A stretch of DNA of 7,515 nucleotides, from positions 1 to 7,515 of the forward strand of contig JALSGW010000428.1 in the NCBI GenBank assembly GCA_026982585.1, read 5' to 3'. Made by a program: the position numbers and the translations under genes. Positions 5,901 through 7,515 of this stretch are shown one piece after another. Source of the stretch: Alphaproteobacteria bacterium. GTDB taxonomy: Bacteria; Pseudomonadota; Alphaproteobacteria; Geminicoccales; Geminicoccaceae. The number at the start of each line of letters is the position of its first letter. Positions within the stretch are counted from its first letter, which is position 1. The notes beneath the pieces were generated by a model. The model ran no database searches. It saw nothing but the letters and a program-made list of their open reading frames with translations, and was not told the DNA's origin.

Positions 5901-7515
5901 GGCCACGCTCGCCCGCACCGCAATCTCGCGCGGCGCCCGCGCGAGGAAGGGCTCGGGGGCGAGCAGCTCGAGCGCCTCGATGTCCGCCATCTCGTTGCCG
6001 GCGAAGGCGAGGAGCAAGCGCTGGGGAAAGCGCCAGCCGTCGTCCGGCCCCCAGGCGGTGTCGGGCCGGCCGTCGACGAGATAGCCGACTTCGGCATCGC
6101 GATACTGGCTCGTATAGCTGACGAGCGCCCCGCCGAGCACCGATCGGGCGATGTTGATCTCGCCTTGGGCGAGGAGGGAGGAATCCGAGCCGGCGAGTGC
6201 CGGATCCTCGTAGAGCTCGATCTCGCCAAGCTGCAGCCGATCGCCGCCGTAGTTGGCGAGGAACCGAATGCGGACGTAGCGGGCGGGAGTCGGGTTTGGG
6301 AAGGCGAAGCTCTGCAGAAGCGCTTGATTGCGCAGGCTTTCCTGGAGCACCCGCTGCCAGCGCTCGCCGTCCTCGCTCACCAGCACCTCGAAGTCCTTGG
6401 GCCGGTTGGCGGCATCGCCCAGGAAGTCGGTATCGAGGTCGTTATTAGGACGGCGCTTGAAGCCGGGGTGGATGCCCACCCCCGCAAGCCGCGTGGGGCG
6501 GGGAAGGGCGATGGTCACCTCGACCGGAAAGCGCACCGGGCTTTGGGTGGTGAAGCCGAGGGAACCGTAGGGGCCCCGGTAGGACCCGGCCACCCAGCCG
6601 TCGTTGAGGCGCTCGCGTCCCCAGCCTTGGAGGCGTTCCTCCTGGTCCGCCGCCACCACTTCGCCGCCGAGCGCGGCGAGCGCCACATTGGCTCCGAGCG
6701 GCCGCCTCTGCTCGGGCGGCACCTCGAGGATCGAGGGCCGATCGCCGCTTTTCGCCTCCAGGACCGCGATCTCGCGGAGCTCGAGCGCGCTGCCCCCCTC
6801 CAAAACAAACGCAAGCCGCAGTTCGCTGGCCGCCACCGGCGCATCCGGCACGAGCCGCAGCCAGCTCTCGTCGATGGGCGGCAGCAGCCGCGCCGCCACG
6901 CGCGCGAAGGGGCTCTCGGACGTCTCCCGTGCCCACAGCTCGATCCGCCCGGGCCAGGCGAGGCCGGATGTGTACAGCCGCACCTCCTCCACCAGCGCCG
7001 GCCGATCGCCGAGGAGATCGAGCACCACCTCCCCGCCCGCAGCGGCGATGCGCACCCCGGCGCCGTCGGTGCGGCCGTCGTTGAGCGCCCGGGCCTCGCC
7101 CTCGAGCCCGGCGGACAGCGCCGCCACCTCGCCGCCGTTTTCGACCAGCGCCAGGTTGCGCTCGCCGTCCGGCTCCTCGCCCGGCACGGCAAGCGCCGCC
7201 GCCACCGCCGCCCCCGTGCCCCGGGCGGCGAACACCTGCAGCTCCTCGAGCCTGAGCTCCGCCCCCGCAGAGAGCTCCGCCTCGAGCCACAGCCGCAGAA
7301 AGCGCGCAGGTATCGGCTGGAAGGTGAACAGCAGGCGGTCCTCCGCGACCGCCACCACCTCCGCCTGCTCGATGGGAGTGAAACCGGCGTCCGGAGGCCC
7401 GGTCGCAACAGCCAGCTCGACCCAGCGCAGCGCCTCGAGTCCAATCCCCTCGAGCGCCACCGCATCGATCAGAAAAGCGCGGTTGTCGACGAAGCCGGCC
7501 ATCATCTCGGCGGTG
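2940..7515 (-). CDS. Giant modular protein: discoidin-like repeats, PPC-like module, two vWA domains and TPR tail (5' end outside window)
   Basis: At least 1521 residues, counted from the Met at 7505. The frame stays open to the right edge and this Met is not followed by a signal peptide, so the true start probably lies outside. In order: discoidin (F5/8 C)-like modules at about 1-93, 115-251, 268-433 and 448-593; a PPC-like module at 630-727 (EPNDTPAQAQ near 632-641); vWA one at 730-915; vWA two at 942-1138; a small beta domain at 1140-1200; a Pro-rich linker at 1210-1250; and TPR-like helices at 1250-1515. Both vWA domains keep the metal (MIDAS) residues: D737-T-S-G-S, T801 and D828; and D950-A-S-G-S, T1034 and D1061. 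The only cysteines are 1004, 1066, 1442 and 1451, two likely disulfide pairs. These modules suggest an exported, Mg-dependent adhesion or scaffold protein; the ligand is unknown. It lies 95 bases upstream of the CDGSH gene. Confidence 0.88.
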   Translation of the reverse strand, partial: TAEMMAGFVDNRAFLIDAVALEGIGLEALRWVELAVATGPPDAGFTPIEQAEVVAVAEDRLLFTFQPIPARFLRLWLEAELSAGAELRLEELQVFAARGTGAAVAAALAVPGEEPDGERNLALVENGGEVAALSAGLEGEARALNDGRTDGAGVRIAAAGGEVVLDLLGDRPALVEEVRLYTSGLAWPGRIELWARETSESPFARVAARLLPPIDESWLRLVPDAPVAASELRLAFVLEGGSALELREIAVLEAKSGDRPSILEVPPEQRRPLGANVALAALGGEVVAADQEERLQGWGRERLNDGWVAGSYRGPYGSLGFTTQSPVRFPVEVTIALPRPTRLAGVGIHPGFKRRPNNDLDTDFLGDAANRPKDFEVLVSEDGERWQRVLQESLRNQALLQSFAFPNPTPARYVRIRFLANYGGDRLQLGEIELYEDPALAGSDSSLLAQGEINIARSVLGGALVSYTSQYRDAEVGYLVDGRPDTAWGPDDGWRFPQRLLLAFAGNEMADIEALELLAPEPFLARAPREIAVRASVAERPDEGFALVGRFRRDAAEPVWRIDFPEPVRARFLEVAITAGFHPRYLNLAELRVIEAQRPGYRSVLVRGARAESAPGKAQLVGTEPDLSAAVAEREPNDTPAQAQIIELGQSVAGRIDPPGETDLFLLSNTAQEGGLYRLRLEGWPQLRTRFALEDKGGEPLVVLEPEGTRRSFEATIALPQGSVLARVFEPPTRTVLLVDTSGSMESQMARVRRALEGFLAGMSEEEEVALVTFGGEVRTVQDFTRDVELLRSRIRELEAGGGTPLYDAMLAALDMLADHPGNRAVVLLSDGADTISERADSAAIFRRLSRSGVRLYAVALGDSMWSYEHKVGAAPARMLDFWARAGGGSALAAPTAAALAGLYGRIARDLRTGTRYRLSLVPERGRGQLRLVQTGERIRGVGTADKILFILDASGSMRGRDREGARKITTARTVFKRLVRALPDDVEVGLRVYGHRYPRRPKARSCTDSELVVPFQRIDKERLVTLVDGLRPQGQTPIGLSLRKAAQDFGDVPGRKLVVLITDGGETCAPEPEDADYPPRVVAELQEAGLDLVVNIVGFDVEKAEVRDFLARLAAQSGGRFYTADNAAELEAAIQDALRAPFEVRELTGEVVARGTIDGPPVALPAGIYRVALAAATPLVMEQVRIEDGLQTLIEINKEGEELAVDRSRRPLEEAPASLAALPTAPEALAERPQPTPSPAAPSPETAPAGGPSREAMVAALLDEAERLFRARKLTRPKEQSALSRYRAVLALDPDNEQARLGLMRIVDTYLEWADAAAADGDFAKAERYFARALEVAPERAGLYLLRGMARMDQGRLADAEADFVRARELDPELGMASLLLGVVRLQTDRPEAALAPLAQARGIEGFDQRHEAGRLQALALYQLGRFEEAYEALVDGLTAKGDCESRPLDESCTQMWLLMATVLVQMDRADVVMDTLVEVLDFEPKGPELYDLIAALMREHGREAEAARVEALRRARFGAPGG
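2961..3758 (-). other. TPR-like helical tail (region of the modular protein)
   Basis: Residues 1250-1515. Several 34-residue-like units are visible, the clearest at about 1304-1337 (AERYFARALEVAPE), 1338-1371 (LRGMARMDQGRLADAEADF then ARELDP) and 1372-1405. Units near 1407-1440 and 1453-1486 are more diverged, with an insert holding Cys1442 and Cys1451 between them. TPR arrays bind partner proteins, so this end may dock another component. Confidence 0.75.
4092..4682 (-). other. Second vWA domain (region of the modular protein)
   Basis: Residues 942-1138. The core strand ILFILDASGSM carries the first MIDAS motif (D950, S952, S954), GQTPIGLSL supplies T1034, and VVLITDGGETC supplies D1061. The spacing and the CTDSELVVP segment (1004-1012) match a common bacterial vWA subfamily in which the Cys near 1004 and the Cys after TDGGET are a recurring pair. 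The domain looks functional. Confidence 0.88.
4761..5318 (-). other. First vWA domain (region of the modular protein)
   Basis: Residues 730-915. TVLLVDTSGSM gives D737, S739 and S741. GGTPLYDAM gives T801, and VVLLSDGADT gives D828, so all MIDAS positions are present. It has no cysteine, unlike the second vWA domain, and the two differ clearly outside the motifs, so they are not a recent duplication. Confidence 0.88.
5325..5618 (-). other. PPC-like beta module (region of the modular protein)
   Basis: Residues 630-727. It opens with EREPNDTPAQAQ and continues with a GQSVAGRIDPPGETDLFLL segment. This is the usual pattern of bacterial pre-peptidase C-terminal domains (an EPND start, then G-x-I and a D-x-D-x-F-like strand). 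Such modules occur in secreted proteins as spacers or binding units. It directly precedes the first vWA domain. Confidence 0.65.
5727..7163 (-). repeat. Three diverged discoidin-like repeats within the modular protein
   Basis: Protein-level repeats at residues 115-251, 268-433 and 448-593. Each starts with N-(L/V/I)-A followed a few residues later by GG, and each has an L-(N/V)-D-G turn (141-144, 300-303, 476-479). Each ends with a strand and an acidic E-(I/L)-x-(V/L) segment (244-249, 428-432, 587-591). The third and fourth modules contain W or F after the DG turn, as in F5/8 C domains. At DNA level they are not alike, so the duplication is old. A fourth, less clear module may occupy residues 1-93. 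Confidence 0.65.

Overview
The window is a GC-rich, densely coding stretch of a proteobacterial chromosome. A CcoS-type cytochrome cbb3 assembly peptide, a PaaE-type reductase and a Gram-negative style lipoprotein all fit Pseudomonadota. The lipoprotein reminds me of a hypothetical family I associate with Alphaproteobacteria, but I cannot settle the class from sequence alone. I see no mobile element, tRNA, rRNA or CRISPR array.

Layout: the + strand carries the 3' end of a small hydrophobic membrane protein (1-263) and a short ccoS gene (1457-1633). The rest is a minus-strand series read from right to left. First comes a very large modular von Willebrand factor A protein (5' end beyond the right edge, stop at 2940). 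It is followed by a two-domain CDGSH iron-sulfur protein (2844-2605), a lipoprotein (2592-2071), a DUF123/GIY-YIG-like protein (2074-1370) and a PaaE-type flavin/2Fe-2S reductase (1333-260). Gaps are 95, 12, -4 and 36 bases, so at least the last four genes could be one transcript. The 95-base gap after the large gene is the most likely break.

The large protein is the most striking item. In order it has at least three, probably four, discoidin (F5/8 C)-like modules, a PPC-like module, two vWA domains with complete MIDAS motifs, a small beta domain, a Pro-rich linker and a TPR tail. It has only four cysteines, and they fall in two pairs, which fits an exported protein. It is probably a periplasmic or surface scaffold that binds ligands or partner proteins in a metal-dependent way. 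Nothing here shows its partner.

The second notable item is ccoS. It lies wholly inside, and antisense to, the C-terminal extension of the DUF123 reading frame, and no other cbb3 gene is next to it. The smaller genes share a redox theme (CDGSH protein, PaaE-like reductase, CcoS), but a functional link to the vWA protein is only inference.
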